From: an uncultured Anaerolineae bacterium
GTDB taxonomy: Bacteria > Chloroflexota > Anaerolineae > Anaerolineales > Villigracilaceae
DNA length: 17,270 nucleotides
NCBI GenBank assembly: GCA_903854805.1
Contig: CAINXK010000018.1
Location: 1 to 17,270 of the forward strand
Direction of reading: 5' to 3'
The position numbers were made by a program, and so were the translations under genes. Shown one piece after another: positions 1 through 7,329 of this stretch; position 1 is the first letter of the stretch, and each line of letters starts with the position of its first letter. The notes under the pieces are model-generated. The model saw only the letters and a program-made list of their open reading frames with translations, did no database searches and was not told where the DNA came from.

Positions 1-124
1 CAGCACAACCAGGCGCTCTCAAGGTACTGGTGCGACCAGCATGAATTGCCAGCATGCTACGCCCATCGGGTTTCGCCACTATGGGGTTCAGCAATAAAAT
101 CTGGCCGGCAACCTGAAAAAACAA
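1..124 (-). other. Unresolved window edge downstream of the histidine kinase; possible 5' part of another gene
   Basis: Read on the minus strand, the frame directly after the kinase stop codon stays open to the window edge, about 41 codons, and its translation is protein-like (for example LLLNPIVAKPDGR). No ATG with a good SD site precedes it. Possible starts are a TTG at 124, a GTG at 79 or the ATG inside the stretch. A second frame is also open for about 20 codons, so coding is not proven. I cannot name a product. Confidence 0.2.
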
Positions 125-1303
125 TTACTTGCGCGGAATAAATGCCGTAAACGTAGTCCCCACTCCCACTTCACTTTTAACATCAATCCGACCACCATGG
201 CCCTGGATGATCCCTTTACAAATCGATAGACCCAACCCGGTGCCACCCACCTGGGTTTCCATTCCCTTAACCCGATAAAATTTTTGAAAGAGATTGGGCA
301 GAGCTGCTTCTGGAATGCCGTGCCCACTATCTTTGACGCTGATCTGCCAGGATTGGGCATCACTGGTAGCCGCTACTATTACACTCCCATTGGGGCGATT
401 ATATTTAATTGCATTGCTGATCAGATTAAGAATCACCTGTTTAATTTTATCGCGATCACCCTGAACATCCGGCATATTATCCGGCACATCCAGATCAATT
501 GAAACACTGGTCTCATCAGCCTTCGACTGCATAATATTCCTGCAATCTTCAAACAGCGCCAGAATTGGAAACTTGGATTTTTGGAACTGAACCCGACCGG
601 ATTCCAATCGGGCCAGGTCAAGAAATGCTGACGCCAACGCATTCAACCGGATGGTTTCATTATGAATATTTGTGGTGATCTGTTTGGCCTGTTCGCCCGA
701 AATTTCAGGACGCAGCAGCAGATAAGTGGCAGTGCTGAGCGAGGCCAACGGGGTACGCAGTTCGTGAACAAATTCAGCGATCAAATCGGACTGTTGGAAC
801 AGGCGCGTATTTTCAATGGCAATCGCAGCCTGTGCGCCGATTACAGTCAGCAGGTCCTCATCCGTCTCGTTAAATTCGCCTTTTTCCTTATTAATGACTT
901 CAAGCACACCAATGACCTTGTCCTTGGTGACCAATGGCACACCAATCAGGCTGTGAGTATCAAAGCTGAGTGTCTTGCCAACCATATTAAAGTGGCGAGT
1001 ATCCTTGGAAGCCTCCGCGATTCGCACGGGCTGTCGATTCTTCAGGATCCAGCCCGCTATGCTGTCCATCGGCACCAGTAAACCGCGCATCATCGGATCC
1101 ATATTGGTGGCCACTTGAAAATAAAGCTGTGCTGCCGCTGAATCATAAAGCAAAATGGAGGCTGCCTGAGCTTCGGTGATATCTCGAGCCGCATAGATAA
1201 TACGATTCAACAAAGGATCCAGCTCAAGAGTCGAGGCAAGATCTCGTGATATTTCAATCAGGCGTTTGTAACGGTCGAGAAGTTTATTATTTTTCGTTGT
1301 CAT
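125..1303 (-). CDS. Soluble GAF-domain sensor histidine kinase
   Basis: This is a cytosolic two-component kinase of 392 residues. A GAF domain fills roughly residues 20-170. A HisKA dimerisation domain follows, with H-box FVHELRTPL and the phospho-acceptor His near residue 180. The C-terminal HATPase_c domain shows an N-box (NLISNAIKYN), a G1 box (DSGHGIP) and a G2 box (GGTGLGLS). There is no transmembrane segment or signal peptide, so the GAF domain probably senses a cytoplasmic ligand or a partner protein. The start is set at the ATG at 1303; a GTG three codons upstream is possible, and neither has a strong SD site. The start lies inside the end of the sirtuin gene (17-base overlap), which implies translational coupling. 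The receiver protein at the head of the same operon is the obvious candidate partner, by inference. Confidence 0.93.
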   Translation of the reverse strand: MTTKNNKLLDRYKRLIEISRDLASTLELDPLLNRIIYAARDITEAQAASILLYDSAAAQLYFQVATNMDPMMRGLLVPMDSIAGWILKNRQPVRIAEASKDTRHFNMVGKTLSFDTHSLIGVPLVTKDKVIGVLEVINKEKGEFNETDEDLLTVIGAQAAIAIENTRLFQQSDLIAEFVHELRTPLASLSTATYLLLRPEISGEQAKQITTNIHNETIRLNALASAFLDLARLESGRVQFQKSKFPILALFEDCRNIMQSKADETSVSIDLDVPDNMPDVQGDRDKIKQVILNLISNAIKYNRPNGSVIVAATSDAQSWQISVKDSGHGIPEAALPNLFQKFYRVKGMETQVGGTGLGLSICKGIIQGHGGRIDVKSEVGVGTTFTAFIPRK

Positions 1304-2072
1304 CGAGTACACGCTCTGCTATTGCTGGGATGATTCTGGCCACATCTTCAGGAAGCACAATATCTGCGCGGACATTGAGGTAGGTGGGGCCATTATTGAT
1401 AATAATAAGATGAGCGCCGCGATCAATAGCCTGCATCGGCAAGCCAGCTACTGGCAAAACCTCCAGAGATGAACCAATCACAATGATAAGATCACATTCC
1501 CGGACCTCTTGCTGAGCTGCAAACAAAGTCTTTTGCGGTAGCTGCTCTCCAAACAAGATCACATCCGGTTTCAGAATGGCTGAACAATCCGGACAATAGG
1601 GAATTTTACCATCCTCTATAAAGGGCTTTAGATGATTATCATAACCATACTGCCGATAGCATTGGGTACACGATAAGGTGCGCAGCGTTCCGTGTAATTC
1701 GTAAACCCGTTTTGAACCAGCTTTGTGGTGAAGCATATCAATATTCTGGGTCAAAACCGCCTGAATATGCCCACGTTCTTCCAATCTCGCCAGGGCAAAA
1801 TGAGCGGCGTTTGGTTTCGCATAAAAGATCTGTCCCGCCAGGGGCCTGAACCACTGAAAAAATACATCCGGATGCGTACGAAAAGTTGTTAAAGAAGCCA
1901 CTTCCATTGGCCTATCGTGCGACCACAATCCGGTTCCTTCCGAGCGAAAATCCGGAATACCTGAAGGGGTAGAAATCCCGGCGCCGGTCAACACGACGAC
2001 ATGACGGGCAGATCGAACCAATTCTGCAGCAAACTCAATTGATTCCAGTATCTGACTGGAGAAAGAGGTCAT
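1287..2072 (-). CDS. NAD-dependent protein deacylase, Sir2 family (class U-like)
   Basis: This is a sirtuin of 261 residues, normal length for bacterial enzymes that remove acetyl or related acyl groups from lysine using NAD. Visible motifs are the NAD-binding GAGISTPSGIPDFRS (residues 30-44), TQNIDMLH (108-115), catalytic His127 in ELHGT, a zinc knuckle (Cys135/138 and Cys160/163) and GSSLEVLPVAG (200-210). The stretch from PNAAH to AGS and the GEQLP motif resemble the Thermotoga-type class U sirtuins. The Tyr-x-x-Arg pair used by desuccinylating sirtuins is not intact: Arg76 aligns but Gln73 stands where Tyr is expected. Deacetylation is therefore the likelier activity. Its ATG overlaps the stop of the receiver gene as ATGA, and its own 3' end overlaps the kinase, so it lies within a coupled signalling operon. 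The targets are unknown. Confidence 0.93.
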   Translation of the reverse strand: MTSFSSQILESIEFAAELVRSARHVVVLTGAGISTPSGIPDFRSEGTGLWSHDRPMEVASLTTFRTHPDVFFQWFRPLAGQIFYAKPNAAHFALARLEERGHIQAVLTQNIDMLHHKAGSKRVYELHGTLRTLSCTQCYRQYGYDNHLKPFIEDGKIPYCPDCSAILKPDVILFGEQLPQKTLFAAQQEVRECDLIIVIGSSLEVLPVAGLPMQAIDRGAHLIIINNGPTYLNVRADIVLPEDVARIIPAIAERVLDDNEK

Positions 2073-3241
2073 ATCTTTACAGGTTTTTTTGCGCGCGCTT
2101 CAATTTTGGTTGCCAAGGAGTTAAATTGTACGGCAGTAACGCTATCCAATGCGGTAAAACTTACCACCAGGTGCCTGCGCGCAGCCTGCTGGTGCAGTTC
2201 CGGAGCCGGAGTAAAGCTAGCCTCAATGGGCGCAGAAATATGGGTCTGGATCTGCGTTACCGAAAGCTGCGGAGTATCTGATCGCAGGCGATAGTTGGCC
2301 ACCACAAACATACGACTTTTATCCACTCCCAGTTCGGCAAGGTCATCCAATAAATTTTGAGTATGTTTCAAGGAACTTTCGTGAGGTTCAACCACCACAA
2401 TCAGTTCCTTAAAAGCCGGTGCAAGTTTCTGGTTCAAGGTCGTCAGACTATTGCCCAAATCCACCACCACATAACGGCCCATATATTCCAGCCGGTTAAG
2501 GATGGTTTCAAACTGCTGGACATTCTGCAAGAGGGCTGTATCTTTTGGATGAGATGAGGCAGCCAGGATTTTGACACCTTCATGGAGTTTAATCAGTTTT
2601 TCTTCAATTAGGGCCCGCGAAATCTCGGATGAATGCATTTTAGCCAGTTCCGTCAGGCTGCTGGAAAACTCCAACCCCAGATCAGACAAAAGTGTGCCCT
2701 GGCCTGGTCTGAACTCAGCCAAAATAACATCAGTCCCAGATTTTATTCCCAGGTTAGCCGCCAGGTTGGCTGCCACAGTTGTCACACCCAAACCTCCCCG
2801 GGCCCCAATTACCCCAATCAAGTAAGCTGCTTCTTCAATTGGCCGGCTGGGAGGATTGATCTTATTTTTTGAATTGCGTACCAATAAAGCCTTGACGTGC
2901 GCATGCAGCTCAGTTGGATGAGTGGGTTTGGTCAGATAATCATCTGCTCCCGCTTCAAAGCCCGTAACCTTATCGTCCAGCTGGCCTTTCGCCGTAAACA
3001 TCAAAATGGGAATATCACGGGTAATATCCATCGTTCTCAGCCGGCGGGCAACTTCGTAGCCATCCATTCCCGGCATCATAACATCGAGAATGATCAAATC
3101 AGGTAATTCAGATTTGGCTAATTCAAGCCCCTCTGCGCCAGAACTGGCAACAGAAGTTTGATAACCTTGCTTTTGAAGCATCAGGCCAACCAGCCTGAGT
3201 GTATCCACGTCGTCATCTATTATTAATATTTTTTCTGACAT
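2069..3241 (-). CDS. Response regulator receiver fused to CpaE/TadZ-like ParA-family ATPase domain
   Basis: The protein has two domains. An N-terminal receiver (about residues 1-120) shows the acidic pair in IIDDD, the phosphorylatable Asp in LIILDVMMPGMDG, the Thr in MFTAKG and the Lys in LTKP. A ParA/MinD-superfamily domain follows, beginning VIGARGGLGVTT. In that P-loop the lysines of the standard KGGxGKT consensus are replaced by Arg and Val, the pattern seen in CpaE/TadZ, which localise pilus or secretion machines and often lack a classical ATPase site. I chose the ATG at 3241 over the one at 3250 because AGAAGG lies about 9 bases before 3241 but directly abuts 3250. The length is 390 residues. 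It heads the operon with the sirtuin and the GAF kinase. No tad or pilus genes are visible nearby, so the localisation target is open. Confidence 0.88.
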   Translation of the reverse strand: MSEKILIIDDDVDTLRLVGLMLQKQGYQTSVASSGAEGLELAKSELPDLIILDVMMPGMDGYEVARRLRTMDITRDIPILMFTAKGQLDDKVTGFEAGADDYLTKPTHPTELHAHVKALLVRNSKNKINPPSRPIEEAAYLIGVIGARGGLGVTTVAANLAANLGIKSGTDVILAEFRPGQGTLLSDLGLEFSSSLTELAKMHSSEISRALIEEKLIKLHEGVKILAASSHPKDTALLQNVQQFETILNRLEYMGRYVVVDLGNSLTTLNQKLAPAFKELIVVVEPHESSLKHTQNLLDDLAELGVDKSRMFVVANYRLRSDTPQLSVTQIQTHISAPIEASFTPAPELHQQAARRHLVVSFTALDSVTAVQFNSLATKIEARAKKPVKI

Positions 3242-3272
3242 CGGGTTCATCCTTCTAATTCAGAGTCTATTC

Positions 3273-3301
3273 AGTTTAGCATTTAACCAAAAATCAATCA
3301 A
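3273..3301 (-). promoter_or_regulatory. Candidate sigma-70-like promoter of the receiver-sirtuin-kinase operon
   Basis: On the minus strand, TTGATT (3301-3296) and TAAACT (3278-3273) match the -35 and -10 consensus at four of six positions each and are separated by exactly 17 bases. Transcription would start near 3266, giving a short leader before the AGAAGG ribosome site. This is a pattern match only. Confidence 0.4.
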
Positions 3302-3392
3302 GCAAAATGCAAACTAACATTCGAGCAATCTGGTATTGGTTTTTTGGGGATTAGACAATACAATAATAAGATACGATATCCAGGAGGCTGTG

Positions 3393-4382
3393 ATGGCATT
3401 TTTGGTGACTTTGTTCTTTGGTTTTGTGCCGATGTTTTTCTTTGCTTACATATTATACTGGCTTGACCGCTATGAAAAGGAACCGGTTCCCTTGCTGAGT
3501 GGGGTATTTGTCTGGGGCATGATTGTAGCTGCCGGGGGCGCATACGTCTTGAACACGATCTTCGGTATTACGGTCTTCTCGATGACCGGATCCGAGTATG
3601 CCAGTGATCTTGCCACCGGCTCCATCAGCGCGCCGTTCGTAGAAGAAAGTCTGAAAGGACTGGCGGTTCTGCTGGTCTTCCTGTTTTTCCACCGCGAATT
3701 TGATTCGGTCATGGATGGCATCGTCTACGCCGGAATCGCCGCACTCGGTTTTGCAGCCACTGAAAACGTCTTATACATCTGGCGAGGTTTTGAAGCAAGC
3801 GGTTGGGAAGGTCTGTTCCAACTAGTCTTGATCCGGGTCATCCTGGTTGGCTGGCAGCACCCATTTTACACAGCCTTCACGGGCATAGGGCTGGCTCTCG
3901 CGCGCATGAACCGGACCTGGCTGGTAAAGTTCAGCGCACCATTGATTGGATTCAGCCTGGCGATGTTCACACATTCCTTCCACAACACGCTGGCAGGCAT
4001 CCCATTTTTCGGAGAACTGACCTGCCTGGTCGGCTCGTTCCTGGATTGGTTCGGGGTGTTTTTCATGTTCGGTGTGATTTTATGGGCCACCTGGGTGGAG
4101 CAGCGCAATCTAATCTACCATCTGCGTGAAGAAGTGCAGCTCGGGTTGATCAGCGCCTCTCAATACCGCACAGCCTGTTCAGCCTGGGGGCAGGCAATCG
4201 CGCGTCTAACCAGCCTACCCGCCGGAAATTACGCTGGCACCAATCGTTTTTACCAGATCTGCGGAGAACTGGCCCACAAAAAACAGCAGGTGCTCAAGGT
4301 CGGGGATGAAGACGGCAATACCGCCATCATCCAGCGCTATCGCGCCGAACTGGCGCGCCTGGCACCACTCGCTCTTGCCTGA
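3393..4382 (+). CDS. PrsW-type intramembrane metalloprotease
   Basis: This is a polytopic membrane protein of 329 residues with about eight hydrophobic segments, followed by a soluble C-terminal part of about 90 residues. The PrsW signature is present: FVEESLKG with Glu84, Glu85 and Lys88; a TENVLY motif with Glu124; His156 in QHPFYT; and His194/His197 in THSFHNT. The best-known member, Bacillus PrsW, makes the site-1 cut of an anti-sigma factor. No anti-sigma or sigma gene is adjacent here, so the substrate is unknown. The start at 3393 is chosen because CAGGAGG lies about six bases upstream; the frame is open further upstream but that part has no ribosome site. It is transcribed divergently from the receiver operon across a gap of roughly 150 bases. 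Confidence 0.85.
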   Translation: MAFLVTLFFGFVPMFFFAYILYWLDRYEKEPVPLLSGVFVWGMIVAAGGAYVLNTIFGITVFSMTGSEYASDLATGSISAPFVEESLKGLAVLLVFLFFHREFDSVMDGIVYAGIAALGFAATENVLYIWRGFEASGWEGLFQLVLIRVILVGWQHPFYTAFTGIGLALARMNRTWLVKFSAPLIGFSLAMFTHSFHNTLAGIPFFGELTCLVGSFLDWFGVFFMFGVILWATWVEQRNLIYHLREEVQLGLISASQYRTACSAWGQAIARLTSLPAGNYAGTNRFYQICGELAHKKQQVLKVGDEDGNTAIIQRYRAELARLAPLALA

Positions 4383-4464
4383 ATGATAATCAAACCAGAC
4401 CCATCCTGCTCAGGGCCATAAATACTCCATAAGAGCCTCATATTTATGGTAAAATCCGCATCGC

Positions 4465-4536
4465 GCTCCTGTAGCTCAGTGGATAGAGCGTTGGCCTCCG
4501 GAGCCAAAAGCTGCGGTTCGAGTCCGCACAGGAGCA
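4465..4536 (+). tRNA. tRNA-Arg (anticodon CCG)
   Basis: A complete cloverleaf can be folded. The acceptor stem is GCTCCTG/CAGGAGC with discriminator A. The D arm is GCTC/GAGC. The anticodon stem TTGGC/GCCAA encloses the loop CTCCGGA, giving anticodon CCG, which reads CGG (Arg). The variable loop is short, and the T stem TGCGG/CCGCA encloses TTCGAGT. The 3' CCA is not encoded. A TAAAAT hexamer at 4450-4455 is suitably placed as a -10 element, but I see no clear -35. Confidence 0.95.
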
Positions 4537-4540
4537 CAAG

Positions 4541-4580
4541 AACAGGCACAACATTCACTTCGTGATTTTGTGCCTGTTTT
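4541..4580 (+). terminator. Rho-independent terminator after tRNA-Arg
   Basis: AACAGGCACAA and TTGTGCCTGTT form an 11-bp stem. Inside it a smaller TCAC/GTGA hairpin is possible, and the stem is followed by a T run. It begins four bases after the mature tRNA end and separates the tRNA from the sugar permease genes. Confidence 0.85.
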
Positions 4581-4762
4581 CATACCTGGTAATCCTGGTT
4601 TGCCGGCAGTTTGTCAACCTGAGACCCCAGGTAAGGAATTCAATTACCATCTGGCACCCTGTTCGAGTCTTAAAATGAACAAAAATAGTGCTTTGCTCCG
4701 TGCTGTTTATTTTGCGGAAACAAACCGACCAATACGATTCTGGGTTGTACAAAAGGCAAAAA

Positions 4763-5686
4763 ATGCAATCATCGCCAAACCAAGACCGCGGGATGCCGCG
4801 CTCGTATAATGAAAATCGTTACTGGGGTCTTTTTCTGATCTCGCCCTGGTTGATTGGACTGATCATCTTCAAACTCATCCCCATCCTGACGTCACTCGGG
4901 CTATCCTTTACAGATTTTTACCTTTTGGAACCAAAGAATTACCAGTTCGTCGGTATAGATAATTACCTTTCGGTAATGAAAGACCCCAATTCTGGATTTG
5001 TTCTACTACAAACCATGGCGCTGGCACTGGTAATTATTCCCGTACAGGCGGGTTCAGCCATTTTTCTAGCAACCCTGCTCAGTAATCGCCGGCTGCGTAT
5101 GTCCAATACCCTGCGTTCACTCTTTTTCATCCCCAGCATACTCCCAGTCCTCTCCACCACCTTCATGTGGCAGGGCTTTGTAAATCCGTCAACCGGTTGG
5201 TTAAATCGAATGCTACTCAATCCACTTGGGCTGGGTGGCCTGAACCACCTTTACACGCGCGGCGGTGGCCTATCATTATTTATCCTGACATCCTTCTGGG
5301 CGATCGGCCCCGGTTTCCTGATCATGCTGGGCGCCATGCAAGCCATTCCACCTGAAATCCATGAAGCTGCCCGGATTGATGGCGCCGGACGTCTGAGGCA
5401 TTTCTTCTCCATTACTCTCCCGCTTATTTCGCCTGCCACCTTTTTCACGATCATTCTTAACCTGACATCCGTACTGGGTGGAGTCGTACTGCTCGACCGC
5501 GGCAACAACTTCAACAACGTGCTCAGTTCTTACGATGCTTATGTCAATTACACACTCTTCAGTTTATTCCGTCTGGGACAGGCTTCTAGCGCCGCCTGGA
5601 TTTTCTTCCTTTTCGCCATGCTGATCGTCCTGACCTTATTTGCAACCTCAAAATATTGGGTATATTTTCCTGACCGGGAATATTAA
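4763..5686 (+). CDS. Sugar ABC transporter permease, MalF/UgpA-like (CUT1 family)
   Basis: This is an inner-membrane permease subunit of about 307 residues with six predicted transmembrane helices, the first around WGLFLISPWLIGLIIF. The cytoplasmic EAA loop that contacts the ATPase is clear: EIHEAARIDGAGRLRHFF, with Glu201 and the conserved Gly207. I chose the ATG at 4763 because AAGG lies six bases upstream; GTG at 4688 and ATG at 4793 are alternatives, and the former would add a non-membrane stretch with no ribosome site. The next permease begins two bases after its stop, so the two are surely cotranscribed and probably form a heterodimer. The closeness to MalF/UgpA suggests an oligosaccharide or polyol substrate. 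The specific substrate cannot be read from the permease. Confidence 0.9.
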   Translation: MQSSPNQDRGMPRSYNENRYWGLFLISPWLIGLIIFKLIPILTSLGLSFTDFYLLEPKNYQFVGIDNYLSVMKDPNSGFVLLQTMALALVIIPVQAGSAIFLATLLSNRRLRMSNTLRSLFFIPSILPVLSTTFMWQGFVNPSTGWLNRMLLNPLGLGGLNHLYTRGGGLSLFILTSFWAIGPGFLIMLGAMQAIPPEIHEAARIDGAGRLRHFFSITLPLISPATFFTIILNLTSVLGGVVLLDRGNNFNNVLSSYDAYVNYTLFSLFRLGQASSAAWIFFLFAMLIVLTLFATSKYWVYFPDREY

Positions 5687-5688
5687 CC

Positions 5689-6774
5689 ATGCCAAAAATA
5701 TTTTCCACATCCCGATCAAATTTCGCATCTTTTAAGACCCGCATCTCTCCACGTACCAGGCACATTCTGGGCTTGGCCCCCTACAATATATTCGTTTGGG
5801 CCCTGCTAAGCCTCTATCTGCTGCCGCTCGCATTTCTAGTTGTCACAGCCCTGATGCCCGCCGACCAGCTCACAAACAGCAATGCTCCGCTGTACCCTGC
5901 CAGCCCAATGCGCTACACCTACCTGGGTAAAGCGTATGCCCTGTATAACGTCCCAACCTCCGAAGGGCTGAAACAATGGGCCCTGGTCAAACCACACCTA
6001 AAAACTGCCGAATTTGTAGACCCCCAACACCCTCAAACCGGTGTGTTTGTCTGGACCGGAAACTGGCGCTATCTGGACGGCGTTTATAAATTCCACCCCA
6101 CCTGGGATAATTTCTTGATTTTATTTAACGCCCTGCCCTTCCAACAAATGCTCACAAATACCATGCTCCTGACCGTACTTGGCGAAATTGGCATCCTGAG
6201 TTCATCCATCCTGGTGGCTTATGGTTTCGCGCGTTTCCGCCTGCCAGGCGGCAATCTATTGTTTTATATTCTGATTGCAACCATCTTAATCCCCGAAAAG
6301 ATCACTTTTATTCCCACCTATTTCTTTTATGTCAATTTTTTACACTGGAAAGGCACCCTCTACCCCATTCTGCTGCCGTTCTTTTTTGGAAACGCCGTCT
6401 ATATCTTCCTGCTTCGCCAGAACTTCAGAAGCATCCCTATCGACCTTGAAGAAGCCGCCATGCTCGACGGCGCAGGACCGCTGCGCAGGCTGCTAGCGGT
6501 GGTTCTGCCGCAATCCTGGCCGGTGGTTATCACTGTTTCAGTCCTGCACTTCTTCTACATGTGGAACGAAACCCGTCAGGCATCACTTTACCTGGGGACA
6601 AACCGGGCATTAATGCCAATTTCCTTTGGTGTCCAAAATTACCAATCACGCATCCCCATTCAGAATGTTATTCAGGCCAGCACCATCGTCATTCTTGTGA
6701 TCCCCATCATCCTGTTATTTATTTCCCAACGTTTCTTTATGCGCAATGTAATAGTAACCGGCGCCGAAAAATAA
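5689..6774 (+). CDS. Sugar ABC transporter permease, MalG/UgpE-like, with enlarged first extracytoplasmic loop
   Basis: This is the second permease subunit, 361 residues against roughly 270-300 for typical MalG-type proteins. A first membrane helix (about 33-56) is followed by a soluble stretch at about 59-139, including YALYNVP and TGNWRYLDGVYKF. The standard permease core comes next, with the EAA loop IDLEEAAMLDGAGPLRR (251-267). The extra length lies on the outer side, where the substrate-binding protein docks, so it may shape that contact (inference). The gene starts two bases after the first permease. No binding protein or ATPase gene is beside the pair; they must be supplied from elsewhere. 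The ATPase may be a shared one, as is common for CUT1 systems. Confidence 0.9.
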   Translation: MPKIFSTSRSNFASFKTRISPRTRHILGLAPYNIFVWALLSLYLLPLAFLVVTALMPADQLTNSNAPLYPASPMRYTYLGKAYALYNVPTSEGLKQWALVKPHLKTAEFVDPQHPQTGVFVWTGNWRYLDGVYKFHPTWDNFLILFNALPFQQMLTNTMLLTVLGEIGILSSSILVAYGFARFRLPGGNLLFYILIATILIPEKITFIPTYFFYVNFLHWKGTLYPILLPFFFGNAVYIFLLRQNFRSIPIDLEEAAMLDGAGPLRRLLAVVLPQSWPVVITVSVLHFFYMWNETRQASLYLGTNRALMPISFGVQNYQSRIPIQNVIQASTIVILVIPIILLFISQRFFMRNVIVTGAEK

Positions 6775-6779
6775 GCGCC

Positions 6780-6801
6780 CGGATTATTCACAAATAATCC
6801 G
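6780..6801. repeat. Perfect inverted repeat after the permease operon
   Basis: CGGATTATT and AATAATCCG form a perfect 9-bp stem around a CACA loop, starting six bases after the permease stop. No T run follows on the plus strand, so it is not a standard terminator. It may act as a 3'-end hairpin between convergent genes, or belong to a dispersed intergenic repeat, because ATCCG and CACGGAT fragments recur just downstream to 6841. Confidence 0.55.
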
Positions 6802-6856
6802 AATAGATCCGCTTTCCTTATTTCCACAGATAAGCACGGATGAATCTTTCCAATTT

Positions 6857-7129
6857 TTAGAAGTGGATATCCGGTTCGTCAACGGGGACAGGCGGTTCTG
6901 CATGCAGCGGGTGAACCCAGATTCCTTCCTGAAACATGAGCGTGGCAACTTCATGCGGACGAGGCATGCTTTTGAACTTCTTCTTTTCCATAAACTGAAT
7001 GATCAACTGCTGCGGAGGCTTCTGCACCTTGAAACTCTTCTGAACATTTCCCAGAAAATATTTGGCACTTTCTCCAGAGATTTTAAAGCGCGCTGCAATG
7101 ATTTCATATGGCTTGAGCTTATTTTCCAT
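6857..7129 (-). CDS. Small protein of unknown function (90 residues)
   Basis: I do not recognise this gene. The predicted protein begins MENKLKPYEIIAARFKIS and is mostly helical and basic in its first two thirds (FMEKKKFKSMPRPHEVATL). It ends in a Pro- and acid-rich tail (PPVPVDEPDIHF). It has no signal peptide or membrane segment. The ATG at 7129 is preferred over the upstream frame start because GGAGA lies about 9-11 bases before it. The opposite strand holds an open frame of similar length, but that one lacks a ribosome site. It lies downstream of the large membrane kinase in the same direction with a gap of about 190 bases, so cotranscription is possible but unproven. Confidence 0.6.
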   Translation of the reverse strand: MENKLKPYEIIAARFKISGESAKYFLGNVQKSFKVQKPPQQLIIQFMEKKKFKSMPRPHEVATLMFQEGIWVHPLHAEPPVPVDEPDIHF

Positions 7130-7182
7130 GCTATATTTTCTCCAATCAACACCCGGGGGGCCGAGCACCATTAACAAAACTA

Positions 7183-7329
7183 ATTCCTACACAATTTTAG
7201 CCGGTGTCCAGTTCAAAGTATCCAGCACCAGATTCACCAACCCTGCCCAGCGAGTTCCGAACAGGATCCAACTCCCCCCCCAAAAAAACACCAGCCAACT
7301 GCGCTTGAAAGCCCGCAGCCCTATAATTT
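7183..7329 (-). other. Possible short ORF or gene remnant containing a T7G8 run
   Basis: On the minus strand, overlapping the end of the kinase gene in a different frame, about 48 codons stay open with a strikingly protein-like translation: FKRSWLVFFWGG, then WILFGTRWAGLVN, then LDTLNWTPAKIV before a TAG. It would encode one hydrophobic helix. There is no ATG; only GTG or rarer starts are available, and no SD site is evident. The run of seven T and eight G within it could cause frameshifts. It may be a small membrane peptide, a decayed gene or chance. Confidence 0.25.

Noticed and set aside
662..1081. 139-codon plus-strand frame opposite the GAF kinase
   Set aside because: It is a shadow of the kinase gene, whose GAF and HisKA motifs are unmistakable.
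3336..3392. Earlier start for the PrsW gene
   Set aside because: The AGGAGG site lies directly before the ATG at 3393, and the upstream residues do not fit the family.
4688..4762. Upstream GTG start for the first sugar permease
   Set aside because: There is no ribosome site before it, and the added residues are not membrane-like; ATG at 4763 has AAGG at a good distance.
6863..7174. 103-codon plus-strand frame opposite the 90-residue protein
   Set aside because: It has no SD site, while the minus-strand gene has one; only one of the two is likely to be real.
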